From positions 162,563,111-162,627,110 of the forward strand of contig OY294069.1 of NCBI GenBank assembly GCA_958510875.1: a stretch of DNA of 64,000 bases. The letters are read 5' to 3'. The notes below the pieces were generated by a model that was given only the letters and a program-made list of their open reading frames with translations, made no database searches and was not told where the DNA came from. Position 1 is the first letter of the stretch. The number at the start of each line of letters is the position of its first letter. This DNA comes from Endomychus coccineus. Its lineage: Eukaryota; Arthropoda; Insecta; Coleoptera; Endomychidae. This document shows, piece by piece, positions 10,501-20,014 of the stretch. The position numbers were made by a program, and so were the translations under genes.

Positions 10501-13500
10501 GGACGTAAACATACTAGCTACAGTACGCAGCGGCCAATAGAAACGCGATAGAGCCGGCCTCTTCGTTTTCCCTCTCTCTCGCCTGAACTAGCCGCGCTTA
10601 TCATTGCCACGCGCAGTCCATACGTATATGTCGATGGGTCTGGGCCAGTGGTTTGGTGCGTCTATGCCTCGCAATCATGGCAAAATCTGAGATTGGTCAG
10701 CCGAGAACTGCCCGATCCTCCGACTGACGCAGGATGTCAGGTTTCAAACACCAGGCGTCCTCATAACCCAGACGACGGACTGGGAGAACAAGGATTATGG
10801 GCCGCTTCCGCCAGGGGGGACTCGTGTGGTTCACGGACGGGTCTAAGACTGGCGAGTCTAGCGGAGCCGGAGTCTACTCGTGTACACCCAGATTTCAGTT
10901 CCCCTAGGAGACCACGCAACCGTTTTCCAGGCTGAGGTCTGTGCAATACGGATTTTCATCTGCACTGACAGCCGAGCGGCCCTGGGCGTACTTCGCGCCC
11001 ACAGAGTCACTTCTAGGCTTGTCTTGGAGTGCAGGGAAACTGGTCGAATTAGCCAGAAGGAATAAACTTCAGCTAGTGTTGGTACCTGCCCATTCTGGGG
11101 TGAAGGGAAACGAAGTGGCCGATGAATTGGCCAAACCGGGTTCCTTGAGAGCCCCTGGCCCCGATTCCACGGTCGGAATTTCATCGACCTTCGGGCTCCA
11201 CGCTCCCAAGAAGCTACTGGATAGACAGTGGCTCTCGGTCAGGCGTTGTTCCCCCGGGATGAGGCAGGCGAAGGTCCACATTAGGGAGTTCTCGCCTAAA
11301 CTCTATGAGCAGGAGAGGGCCTAAAATTGGTGACAGGACACTGTCTTCTGAATAAATATCTACACACTATGGGCATTGTTGAAGATCCAGCTTGTAGTAG
11401 ATGTGGAGAGGCGGACGAAACTGCTTCTCACATCCTAGCAGAATGTCCAGCACTGGCTTCTCTTAGGCTACAACACCTCGGCAGCACAGATATAGCGCTT
11501 GAAGTCATAAGAGATATCAATCTATGCAAAATCTTAGCCTTCGTCACTGCCTTATGCCTGATTCTTTTATCTAGGGAGCACAATGGACCCAATCGAGCGG
11601 TCTAAGTGCTTCGGACTTGTCCGCCCCCGTTTTGATTGATTGATTGAGGATGAAACTGTGTGGGGAAATAATTGTTGACATATTGTTGTTACATTTATTT
11701 TCGTATTATTCACATTTTACAATTCAATTTAAAAGTAGAAAGCACCGAAATTATAGGATTATTAGGTATCATTTATAACCCAATTCCCAAAAAAGCTTGG
11801 TATACTCATATCTGGGTTTACTATTTTCGAAGTAAGATATTATATAATTACATATTTTAGAGGGGAATTTCACAGTTTTGAAATTGATTCGAAATACAAT
11901 TTGTTCTAACTCTGAAGATCATTGACTATACTCATTTATTTTGTGTGGTTGATTTAATGAGCTTATTTATTTTAGATACGTTGAAGTATATATCTTTGAT
12001 GCTTGCAAATTTTCTCTTGAAATAAGGTGAATAGAATAATACAATGTCCCAGTAAATGTCATTGTCTTATTTTTTTGTGTATACATGCTGGTCAACTGCA
12101 AGGATCATATATAAGATAGATTGTAATTATACCATTACAGTTACAATACTTGAGATCATTAGTTGAAATGTAGCAGATATGCCCCTGGAATGTATGTTAA
12201 ATCAATAGAGATGGCAAATAACTGGTCATTTATGATTGGGACAGGTCAATTTCCTTAAATGATCGTCAGTGACCATAAATGACCACATTAGTCTGATCAA
12301 GTTCTAACTCAAAAATTGCTTAGTTACTTTTGTTAGTCTGATCAAATTCTAATGAATAAATTGTTTGAAAGTCAGAATAGAAAATTCCCATGACAAGCTT
12401 GAAAATGTGGAACTTCTTAAATTCATATTATGATTATATTATACAATACCTAAAATAACACTAATAACAATACATTTCAATATTTCATCTAATACATATA
12501 ATAATTAATATTATGACATTTATTTGTTATTTTATTATTATTTAATGATTTATTGAACTTATTCTCAAAAATGAAACTGTTCATTCTGGCAGCATTGAAT
12601 ACATCAATTAAAGCAATGTTGAAAAATTTATAATTTATAATCATGTTTTTTATTTATTTTTACATTCTCATCACTTTCCGAGTCAAGACAATAGGAAATC
12701 AACATAACAAATATATGATATAAATAATAAAATTCACACAAATAAAAAAAATATACTAAAAAAAATGTTCAATTCACACTAATAACATATTCTTATCTAT
12801 TAAGTCTTTTATTAGAATGGAACAATAGAGTTACTGAAATCACAAAAATCAAATTTATTTAAAAAATACCAATTCTACGAGTTCTAGTCATTATCAGAAT
12901 CACCATTTTCTGGGTTGTTTGCTATCTCATGTTTCTTTTCAAGTTTAGCCATTCATCTCGACTCTAGAGTATGGCTTTGATAATGTGCTTTGCAAAATTT
13001 GCAAATACCATATTTTTTACCCATGTCAGGTTGTTTTGGAAAATAGTTCTATATTATTATATACAAAATTCTCGGGAAATCGGTCACATTAACACTTTGT
13101 TTTATATTTTCGTTTTAACGTACGTTTCGGTCTCACGACCATCATCAGAAGACTTATTATGTCCAAAACGGGATTTCTTAAAACTAATTATATTAGCACA
13201 AAGCGTCCATATCGCACCAATTTCAATTAAGAAAGCCCACGTCGCCGAAACGAACAGAACCACGAATAATCGAAATTGTAACATATTAATGTTTTAAGAA
13301 TAAAATATAACAAGAGTCCACTATTCAGTAATATTCTTATAATGTACAAGCGCATGTTGGTATAGTGTCTCAACGACTGAAGATCAAGTATCTACTCTCG
13401 AACTAAATGTTACGATTTATGAGGTACTTGAAAAAGGTTGCAGACCTACATTGGAACATTACTTTTGAGCATTCTTCCTAAAATATGCTTTTAACATTAT

Positions 13501-16108
13501 AAAGACGCATGTAGGAATTTGCAAGTTTTAATTAATTAAGTTAGTGTAAATTCCTACATGCGTCTTTATAATGTTAGAAGTATATTTTAGGAAGAATGCT
13601 CAAAGTAATGTTCCAATATAGGTCTGCATCCTTTTTCAAGAACCTCATAAATCGTAACATCTGGTTCGAAAGTATCTACTTAACGTAATAGTTTTGATCT
13701 CCAGTCGTTGAGACACTATAATACCAACATGCGCTTGTATATTATAAGAAAATTACTGAATAGTGGATTCTTGTTATATGTTATACTTGAAATATTGATG
13801 TGGTACAATTTCGATTATTCGTGGTTCGGTTCGTTTCGGCGACGTGGGCATTTTTAATTGAAATTGGTGCGATATGGACGCCTTGTGCTAATATAATTAG
13901 TTTTAAGAAATCCCGTTTTGGACATAATGAAGTATTTTGATGATGGTCGTGAGACCGAAACGTACGTAAAGACGAAAATATAAAACAAAGTGTTAATGTG
14001 ACCTATTTCCAGAGTTTTATATATAATTCATACTGGATCAAGAATCTTTGTTATAGTTCCATATTATAGAATCCATTTTTATATTTTAGATTTTTGTAAT
14101 ATTCTTGGCCTTTATTATAAAAGTGTTAAACCAATAAACTCTTTTCACAATCACAAACTGAATGAATAGGTTATGTTTTTAATAATCTACCGGAATATCA
14201 AAAATAATCTTGGTCAAGGGTGGTTGTGGAATCTAAAACGTGTGTCTTACTTTACGTTTGAAATAATTATGTCACTGTCACACTGACATCATCAATAACC
14301 TACAAATTTCATACCTATTTATTTCAGTTGTAAAACAATAATGAACTACAAATTATGAAATAATGGTTTTAGTAACAAGAAAAACTAAATTACAGTAATT
14401 GTTGGAAATGTCCCCCGTTTTATTCGATGCACATTAACTAGCGCACCCGTTCGAAAATAGGTTTCAATCATGAAAATTTTGTGATGTGTGGTAAGAGGCA
14501 TGATTCAAAAACTGGATTAGAAAATTTCAGCACAATGACTTAACAGATTCTGACACAAGAAAACATATTCAACAATTTAAAGTAAGACACACGTTTTACA
14601 TTCCACAACCACCCTTGACCAAGATAATTTTTAATTTGTAGTACATTATTGTTTTACAACTGAAATAAATAGGTATGGAATTTGTAGGTTATTGATGATG
14701 TCAGTGTGACAGTGACATAATTATTTCAAACGTAAAGTAAGACACACGTTTTAGATTCCACAACCACTCTTGGCCAATATAATTTTTGATATCCCGGTAC
14801 ATTCCTCTTCTACAATTTGATTTGGTCTATTTCAAAAAGGAAATTACAAATTAGGCAATTCTCAGAAATGTCACATAAATGTTATTGACTTTTGATGATC
14901 AATGACTAACTAGCTTTCTTAAAAATAATCTTACCTGGCCGCGGTCATTTATGGCTTTGTCACCTCTAAATATCAACGGATATATTTGCAATAAGACTTC
15001 TATACAAATAATGATCACACCATTTGATAATGTAAATAACCAAAATAATTTTCTTTTAAAGTAAATGGTGCATATTTCATTTTCAGTTGCTTTAGAGACC
15101 AGCATGTATACATACATAAACAATTCATTCTCATAAGTGCATTGCTTAATGACATGTAGCAATTTGAAAAACCATAAATGCACGCTGCTTGAAACATCCA
15201 CTTGTTTGATATGAACATTGCAAAATTGATATGTATTTCCAACTTCTATCTGTTTTATGCACCAAATCTGTATTTTCTAGTTGAGTAAGGTTTCATAGAG
15301 CGCCCCACTTAGCGTTGAATCACCTTGCCCCTAAAAAGTGCTTAACTTGATAAGAATTCGATTTGAATGGAAATCGGTTATTTGAAGTAAATTTCTGAGG
15401 ACCCTCGATGCTAGAAAATGCAGAGTTAATTATCATCTGAAAGTTTCAGTTTCCTATATGTTATTTTTATTTTTATAGGAATCAATCTGTTTTAAATCAA
15501 GCAAATGTGAAGAAGTGGTGGGGAAAACATCAGAAAAGTTGGAATCCAGTGGGTGTGCTGACGTAAAAACTGAAAAAGTATTGGAGATTGATATGTCCCA
15601 GTACTCTTTACTTCATCACAACTATAGTGCAAAACCTAAATCTAAGGATTCACGTAAACCCAGCACAAAGAATAGCAGGAAACATAGAAGGCCACTCTGC
15701 ACGCCTAAATTGAAAAGAATAGTGCCTAAAAGTACCCCACAAGTTGAAGCCTTGAGCACAAGAACGGTTGTTTCAGAGCAACCAGTTATTACAATTGAAG
15801 ATGATATGGATAGAGATGTTATATATGGAACTTTTGATGAAACAACCAATTGTATCACAATAATAGTCAATGAAGACGGTACTTATTTTAGTGAAGTTGA
15901 AAATGAGATAGTATTGACTTCAGAAGACTCAACAACAAGTGAGGATAGCAACTATTTGACACTTCCTTCTCAAAGCTTCGATAGAAGTTCATCTCCTTTT
16001 TCTAGTCCAAGATCTGATTACGGTTATGAATCTTTAGATTCTCCAACTAGTATAGCAGGTGAAGTTTGGGATCAAAGTGTTTCAGAGTTGTTTCCATCTC
16101 TTTTTTAA
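7540..16108 (+). CDS. Xbp1: X-box binding protein 1 (XBP1), bZIP factor of the UPR
   Basis: Exons are 7540-7667, 8471-8941 and 15479-16108, with conventional GT-AG introns of 803 and 6537 bp. Removing the IRE1 intron 8719-8735 as well gives XBP1s of 403 residues. The bZIP basic region (LKNRVAAQTSRDRKKAKM) is nearly identical to XBP1 in other animals. It is followed by a zipper (LKAINQRLNEENTALYNKL) and a Ser/Asp/Glu-rich activation domain. The C-terminus, SPFSSPRSDYGYESLDSP ... WDQSVSELFPSLF, matches the conserved XBP1s end. Without the cytosolic splice, exon 2 reads on in another frame and stops at 15564-15566, giving XBP1u of 228 residues. The protein binds ER-stress elements in the nucleus and induces chaperone, ERAD and secretory genes. 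Start chosen: first ATG, giving MTSAILKYLKEYNN. Confidence 0.96.
7668..8470 (+). other. First conventional intron of xbp1
   Basis: Donor AA|GTGAGG and acceptor CAATAG|GAAG; the splice completes the codon in QRKKLKNRV. No other gene, RNA or clear repeat seen apart from a short ATA/TAA run near 8385-8410. Confidence 0.7.
8712..8744 (+). promoter_or_regulatory. IRE1-cleaved twin stem-loops; 17-nt cytosolic intron 8719-8735
   Basis: Two adjacent hairpins each present the IRE1 heptamer CNGCNGN. Loop 1 is CAGCAGA (8716-8722) on stem GGGT/ATCC. Loop 2 is CGGCCGC (8733-8739) on stem TCCTT/GAGGA. Cutting after the third loop base in each removes 8719-8735, 17 nt (2 mod 3). This joins GGGTCAG to CCGCGAGG and shifts the frame into the acidic activation domain that starts TITPLEDCTGLP. 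The third heptamer, CAGCAGC at 8759-8765, has no good stem and gives a wrong frame. Fly and worm introns are 23 nt and mammalian ones 26 nt, so this one is short; the boundaries are inferred. Confidence 0.75.
9200..9530 (-). mobile_element. Degraded non-LTR retrotransposon, RNase H-like fragment
   Basis: On the complement, a broken frame reads IHLFIQEGKTDTGVHGAALL, which looks like the first RNase H motif (TDGSK...G.GAA) of retrotransposon polyproteins with substitutions. Stops interrupt it. It lies in the large xbp1 intron beside a second antisense reverse-transcriptase fragment. Assignment rests on one motif. Confidence 0.35.
9748..10369 (-). mobile_element. Degraded non-LTR reverse transcriptase fragment
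   Basis: The complement encodes pieces such as LDLKLLFVDFKHACGSAI followed by RALLILRKLIKLREITLEQ. This corresponds to the reverse-transcriptase motif in which an IDFK.AYDS box is followed by LGIP.KLI.L. A second open piece (9748-9969) fits the connection/thumb region. Frames are broken. It lies antisense to xbp1 in its 6.5-kb intron. Confidence 0.55.
10413..10637. mobile_element. 225-bp palindromic MITE, copy 1 (6-bp TSD GTCTGG)
   Basis: Nearly a perfect inverted repeat. The ends are GCATCGACATATACATATGG and its complement ending ATATGTCGATGG, and GCGTGGCAATGATAAGCGCG recurs inverted before the right end. Direct repeats GTCTGG flank it (10407-10412, 10638-10643). A second copy at 20323-20532 is flanked by TTCAAA, so the target duplication is 6 bp. 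No coding capacity. The junction joins the antisense RT fragment on the left to a sense RNase H fragment on the right. Confidence 0.85.
10640..11640 (+). mobile_element. Non-LTR retrotransposon 3' half (RNase H, CCHC end)
   Basis: In three frames joined by frameshifts one reads an RNase H domain: a TDSRAALGVLRAHRV catalytic block, then VLVPAHSGVKGNEVADELAK. A C-terminal finger, CSRCGEADETASHILAECP, comes after TGHCLLNKYLHTMGI. This order is typical of I/R1-group non-LTR retrotransposons with RNase H. The copy ends in a 3' tail with repeated TGATTGATTGA near 11635. Similar copies lie at 27.2, 28.3, 30.6 and 33.0 kb, and a lone 3' tail at 39.4 kb. Confidence 0.8.
11641..13054. other. AT-rich portion of xbp1 intron
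   Basis: No exon or recognised element. A repeated TGACCA/TGGTCA theme at about 12220-12310 and TTAGTCTGATCAA twice (12287, 12334) suggest a decayed unclassified repeat. Confidence 0.45.
13055..14026. mobile_element. Palindromic Penelope-like pseudo-LTR pair
   Basis: Two arms of about 480 bp in head-to-head orientation meet near 13537 (around AATTAATTAAGTTAG). Each arm runs from an inner block with ATAAAGACGCATGTAGGAAT to a hammerhead region and an outer TATATA-rich end. The inner block is the same sequence that follows the GIY-YIG coding end at 58438, so each arm is the 3' terminal region of a Penelope-like element. There is no coding sequence left. It lies in the large xbp1 intron and would form a very long hairpin in the xbp1 pre-mRNA. 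Confidence 0.8.
13111..13154 (-). ncRNA. Hammerhead motif, weakened stem I
   Basis: On the complement, the CTGATGA box, stem II GGTC-GTGA-GACC and GAAACGTACGT are intact. The 3' side of stem I is AAAACG instead of AAGAC(T/G), leaving mismatches against AGTCTT, and the cleavage nucleotide would be T. Probably slow or inactive. The partner arm at 13930-13975 has lost the core C (TTGATGA) and should be dead. Confidence 0.55.
14190..14800. mobile_element. Foldback element with about 165-bp arms
   Basis: The left arm (from TACCGGAATATCAAAAAT) reappears inverted at 14638-14800, ending ATTTTTGATATCCCGGTA. It includes GTGACAGTGACATAATTA and ACGTAAAGTAAGACACACG. A third partial copy of the arm (about 14580-14632) lies directly repeated inside. 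Structure: left arm, spacer, partial arm, full inverted arm. No ORF; a non-autonomous foldback in the xbp1 intron. Confidence 0.7.
14931..15201 (-). other. Unassigned membrane-protein-like open frame
   Basis: An open frame on the complement encodes a hydrophobic segment (LFWLFTLSNGVIIICIEVLL) and then IYPLIFRGDKAINDRGQ. It ends at a strong donor-like CAG|GTAAGATT (exon side at 14931). This looks like one coding exon of a multi-exon gene or retained fragment lying antisense in the xbp1 intron. I could not find flanking exons with confidence and do not recognise a family; it could be chance. Confidence 0.25.
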
Positions 16109-16194
16109 ATTCCGGTTTGAGATTCTTATGTATATTTGTATTTATTTTGTAATTTAAGATTATTTTAAGTGCTCTCCATACAAAGTAGTTTTAC

Positions 16195-16200
16195 AATAAA
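16195..16200 (+). terminator. xbp1 polyadenylation signal
   Basis: AATAAA, 87 bp after the xbp1 stop codon, followed by a GT-rich stretch (GTTGTGTATGTAAGTAAGTG) that fits a downstream element. Confidence 0.7.
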
Positions 16201-16586
16201 GTTGTGTATGTAAGTAAGTGATTATGTATTTTATTGCAAATCATCCAGTGGAATTCTGGTTCAAATTTCCCTTCTAAGTAAGGGTACACAAAATACACAC
16301 TTACCCTAACAATTTCGATGAATAACTAAAGTACATTTGAAAACCAAATAATAGAAAACTCTAAATATGGCAAATATCTAAATTAACTGGTCTGTAGGTC
16401 ACTGTTACTCTTGTTAGTAACAAGCGTCTAGTCCCCGGCCGCAACTTTACTTCCCATATTGTAGGCATGCGCTACGGCAGTAATAATAACGAACATAGCG
16501 GTAACGTAAATAAATGTAGGGAACGAAGTTCAAGTTCAAATAAATTTTAAACAAACGTCTCTCTGTCAACTTTATACTGTGTTGGT

Positions 16587-17952
16587 GTGTTCACGTATCA
16601 CCGTGCTAGTGCGGAATGGATAACAATAAATTGTGCTGTAAAAACTAAAAGTACTTTTGGTTGTATATATAACCTCACAAAACATGTGAAAAAGTTTCAT
16701 GTCGGTAATTTAGTAATTGCCGAAAACAGTCGTCAGGACGAATTACAATCCACGAATTCTAAGACACGACCATTAACTTCTTGTGAAGCTGAAAAAAAGA
16801 AACTAAAAGAAGAATTGCATGAGCTCTTCAACAAAGTGGATTCAATGGTTTCACGGTAGTGATGGGTCGTTCATGAGCGAGTCGTTCGAAATGAACGACT
16901 CAGTTGAGTGAGCGGTGAACGAACGACTCGGTACTGTGATGATTCGTTCAATTAAACTCCGATACAAACGAACTAAGATACGATACAGACTCACAGAGTG
17001 AGTTGCTCAATGTTTGCAGCCATAAATCTGTAGTGCTCGAGAGAGCTTCCGTACTTATCGTGCTTCCGTGCTAGTTCACTAGTTGAGTCAATTCTGTTAG
17101 CGGTTAGGTATCTAGCTTTACTTAATCAAGCAATATGGTTGGCATGTTTGTCTGCGCTCTGCGTCACAATATCTTTATCATTTCATTAAGTTCAAGCTAT
17201 ATTGCTACCACCTGATAATATTAAATTCTGGATTATCCTTTAGTATTAGTTGTAAATGTTGAAAATTCTACATGACTGAGAATATGGATGCGAAATGATA
17301 AAGTTCATCTATACAAAGATATATATAATATAATAAATATATAATATAATATAAAGATATACGGAAGGCTGCAAAATAACTTAACTGCAGCTGTTGGCAA
17401 ATTACATGCTGAGAATTGACTAATTGAGATAAAGATGAAGAGTGAAAGAGTCTATCAGCCGAATGGACGTATCAAATAAGCGGTAATCCCCGGTAAACGT
17501 GTAGGTAGTGGGTAGGTAAAGTAGGTATTACAATGCGAGCATAGATTTCTATAGCCTCTAATCCATGCGAGCTTTCAATAAGAGAAAGAGACGCATCGTG
17601 CAAATCGCTCAAATGAACGACTCAGTACAAACGACTCACTTGAGTGAGCTGAACGAAATGAGTGCGCTCATTAAAAAGAGTCGTACGACCCAACGCTATT
17701 TCACGGTCTGAACTTGATGTGGTCAAAAAATGCATTGCGCTTGCGCCAATTACTCTTACTTTAGCTGCATTAAATATGCCTAATAAGTCCTTACAAGTGA
17801 AACAAAATAAAATACCCCATAATCAGAAGATTGACAAGCAGAGGAAATTTGTTTCCACAAAAAATAAAACAAAAGTGTCCAGAAAAAACAACTACAGAAA
17901 ACCAAATCAAGAAGAAACTGAAAAAATTTCAGCAGCCTTATTAATTAAATAA
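16587..17952 (+). pseudogene. Transposon-borne ORF split by an hAT insertion
   Basis: The 5' part (16587-16856) and 3' part (17707-17952) are in the same frame once the insert and one copy of its 8-bp duplication are removed. The protein starts with a CxnH-type motif (FGCIYNLTKHVKKFH) that may be a degenerate BED-like finger. It continues with a coiled KKKLKEELHELFNKV segment, then a Lys/Asn-rich basic tail. No family recognised. It was probably encoded by the surrounding 9-bp-TSD element; the first codon is uncertain. Confidence 0.5.
16857..17698. mobile_element. Non-autonomous hAT element, 842 bp
   Basis: TIRs TAGTGATGGGTCGT and ACGACCCAACGCTA (12 of 14 pair). Perfect 8-bp target duplications TTTCACGG lie at 16849-16856 and 17699-17706. 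Subterminal direct and inverted GAACGACTC/GAGTCGTTC motifs (16875-16960, 17615-17680) are typical of hAT transposase binding regions. No ORF. It is nested inside the older element 16420-18302. Confidence 0.92.
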
Positions 17953-18422
17953 TATTTTTTATTCATTAAACATATTAAAAATTACGCCTATTATATTATT
18001 GTTTTCTGTTGAAGAAGATAAATAAATAATTTGATATATTTATCATTTCATTACCTTATCTGTGTGTTTTTTTATTGTAACAGCGGCATTATAGTAGATA
18101 TAAATAAAATTAGATGAGTAGGTACAACGTAACAAAAAAACAACAAAATAAAAATAATTAAATTAATATTGCAAAGTTCTTTACTTTTTTGTCTGATAGT
18201 CTGATACTAACACAACACGCGACCACATTTAGAACATACGCGCAACACATAAATATCCCCACTACTGGGAAGTAAAGTTGCGGCCGGGGGCTAGACGCTT
18301 GTTTGTTAGTATAATGAACAAATTTCCGCCTTTAGGCAAACAAATATGTACATTCATAGATTAGATATTATATATAGGAGACATTGACTAGCTGTAGCTG
18401 TTGCTCGGAAACGGCTACAGGC

Positions 18423-18458
18423 GTTGGAAGCATAGAGATGAATCTCTATGGTTGGAAG
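18423..18458. mobile_element. Terminal-palindrome footprint with 8-bp TSDs
   Basis: GTTGGAAG (18423-18430) and GTTGGAAG (18451-18458) flank only 20 bp: CATAGAGATGAATCTCTATG. The two halves are the first and last 9 bp of the element at 20684-21367, joined through GA. This is what remains when a TIR element excises leaving its tips, or after extreme internal deletion. Confidence 0.85.
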
Positions 18459-18473
18459 ACAGGCCGGGTTGTA

Positions 18474-19005
18474 CCACGGTCGTACATACAGGTCTGGGAA
18501 CTCGTATGTTTGACATGAGTCTTACGTGTCGCCAAACTCGTAGTCCCTCGCTCAGCCACTAGCTAGCGCTTGGATCGAAGTGGTAAAACGATTTCTTTCC
18601 GGAATCGCAAGCAGTGTTACCAAGTATTCTGATTTGAGAGAGGAATAGAACTGTTACTCTTGTCAAAATGTATTACTCACCTTAAAAATAACTTTCCCTT
18701 TGTCGCACACATGAAACACCTCGTTAAAACCATTTCTTTCCGCAATCGCAAGCATCCACTTTTTTCGCATTTCCGCATCTTTCGGCACTTTGAAAACGGA
18801 AGTTTCTTGCTTTACACTTTTGTACCCCGTTTTGCATTTCGGCACAATGCACGGTTTCGTACAAGTCAAGAATGAAAGTTGTCAGAGAACACTCTTGGAC
18901 TACTGCGCCACCCTTTTTGGTATTACGCGACAGTTGACGCTTAGCGGAGTCGCTTCTCACAAAGGAAACAGCCTCGAGTTCCCAGACCTGTATGTACGAC
19001 CGTGG
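18474..19005. mobile_element. THAP-domain DNA transposon, deleted copy (B1)
   Basis: TIRs begin CCACGGTCGTACATACAGG and end CCTGTATGTACGACCGTGG. The flanking direct repeat GTTGTA (18468-18473, 19006-19011) is 6 bp, or 7 bp if one terminal G is counted as target. It carries a THAP-coding fragment on the minus strand. The family occurs again at 19906-20680 and 20862-21281. The THAP domain suggests P-superfamily ancestry, although P elements normally duplicate 8 bp. Confidence 0.82.
18663..18869 (-). pseudogene. THAP-domain fragment of a transposase
   Basis: A 68-residue open frame: CIVPKCKTGYKSVKQETSVF, then VPKDAEMRKKWMLAI. This gives the C-x4-C pair, the conserved basic/hydrophobic core and the Trp of the THAP (C2CH) DNA-binding domain. 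The expected final Cys-x2-His reads CDKG, so the last zinc ligand is lost. No catalytic domain follows. The same fragment with small differences is in the copy at 20862-21281 (minus strand). Confidence 0.65.
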
Positions 19006-19399
19006 GTTGTACCAACGTCGTTCAGCAAAAGATCAACGTTGATCTGTAGTTCACGTATAAATCACGCTGTACCACAGAAGTTCAGGCTAATCTTTAGTTC
19101 AATTTACCGGTTCAGTTGATCGCCCAAAAATTAAAGTTCAAGATAAGGTCAGTGATTTCGCATGCGCAATAATTATCAATTATTACTTCAAGTGATTATA
19201 ACTTTATAATTTGATTTTGTTAGAATTTAAAAAATGGAAATATATATACTCGAATTAACTGAGTATGAAGAATTTGTGTAGAATTGTTAGATCCTAGTAT
19301 AGCGTAGAATTGTTACATCCTGTGAAAGTTAATTTCAATATATAGAGATATCCATGTTAACAATGTTCATTGCCGATAATGTGCCTCATACTTACCCCA

Positions 19400-19600
19400 C
19401 TAAATCTTGAACAAACATTTTATTACCAAAACACCATTCTACCTTATATGCAAAGGGATTTTATTATACTGGTTGCAAACTATATAACAGTCTCCCTAAT
19501 TCTTTTAAAACGATCACTAACAAGAAACAATTCAGAGCTGAAGTTAACAGTTCTTTTAAAATGTAGTTGTTATTGTTTAATGATTTTTTTATTTTTTGTA
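19400..19600 (+). mobile_element. C-terminal fragment of a non-LTR retrotransposon
   Basis: One frame reads LYAKGFYYTGCKLYNSLPNS followed by FKTITNKKQFRAEVNSSF. This corresponds to the conserved tail of jockey/CR1-type ORF2 proteins (YN.LP..I+....F...L). The rest of the 19012-19905 interval is AT-rich with no other recognised content. Confidence 0.55.
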
Positions 19601-20014
19601 ATAGTCTTAAATGATATTTTTCTTGTTTACACTTCTATTGTTTATACTATCATAGTTGATAATTCAAAGCATTTCATACTTCGATCTATATTTGACTTGA
19701 ATATCTGTGTACAATGTTATCATAGTATATATTGTAATTCAGCTGTTCTAACAAAGAATCTATCTATCTTTCTATGGAATGGTCTCTCACAGACATTGAG
19801 TTATCTGTGGTTTGTGATTAGCTCAGAATCAAGAGGTATTTTAGACTTCTTGCTCAGAATATATTTACATAAATTACCTCCATGGATATAAATAATACCT
19901 TACAAACCACGGTCGTATATACAGGTCTGGAAATTCTATGTCGCCAAACTCGTAGTCCCTCGCTCAGCCACCAGCTGGCGCATGGATCGAAGTATGTTGT
20001 CAGGATTTCAGAAT

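Larger units (their letters stand above)
16420..18302. mobile_element. 1.88-kb TIR transposon with perfect 9-bp TSD
   Basis: The termini start ACAAGCGTCTAGTCCCCGGC and end with the near-complement GCCGGGGGCTAGACGCTTGT; homology continues through GCAACTTTACTTCCC. Perfect 9-bp direct repeats TTGTTAGTA lie at 16411-16419 and 18303-18311. A 9-bp duplication with long TIRs points to a Mutator-like superfamily, but I see no diagnostic transposase. Internally there is one open frame split by an inserted hAT element. Confidence 0.85.

Noticed and set aside
13930..13975. Right-arm hammerhead of the 13-14-kb palindrome
   Set aside because: The invariant core C is T (TTGATGA) and stem I mispairs.
15622..15870. 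82-codon minus-strand frame within xbp1 exon 3
   Set aside because: Shadow of the XBP1s coding frame.
19370..19891. 173-codon hydrophobic plus-strand frame as a novel membrane protein
   Set aside because: Another frame of the same bases reads as a retrotransposon C-terminus (KLYNSLPNSF); the hydrophobicity comes from AT-rich codons.
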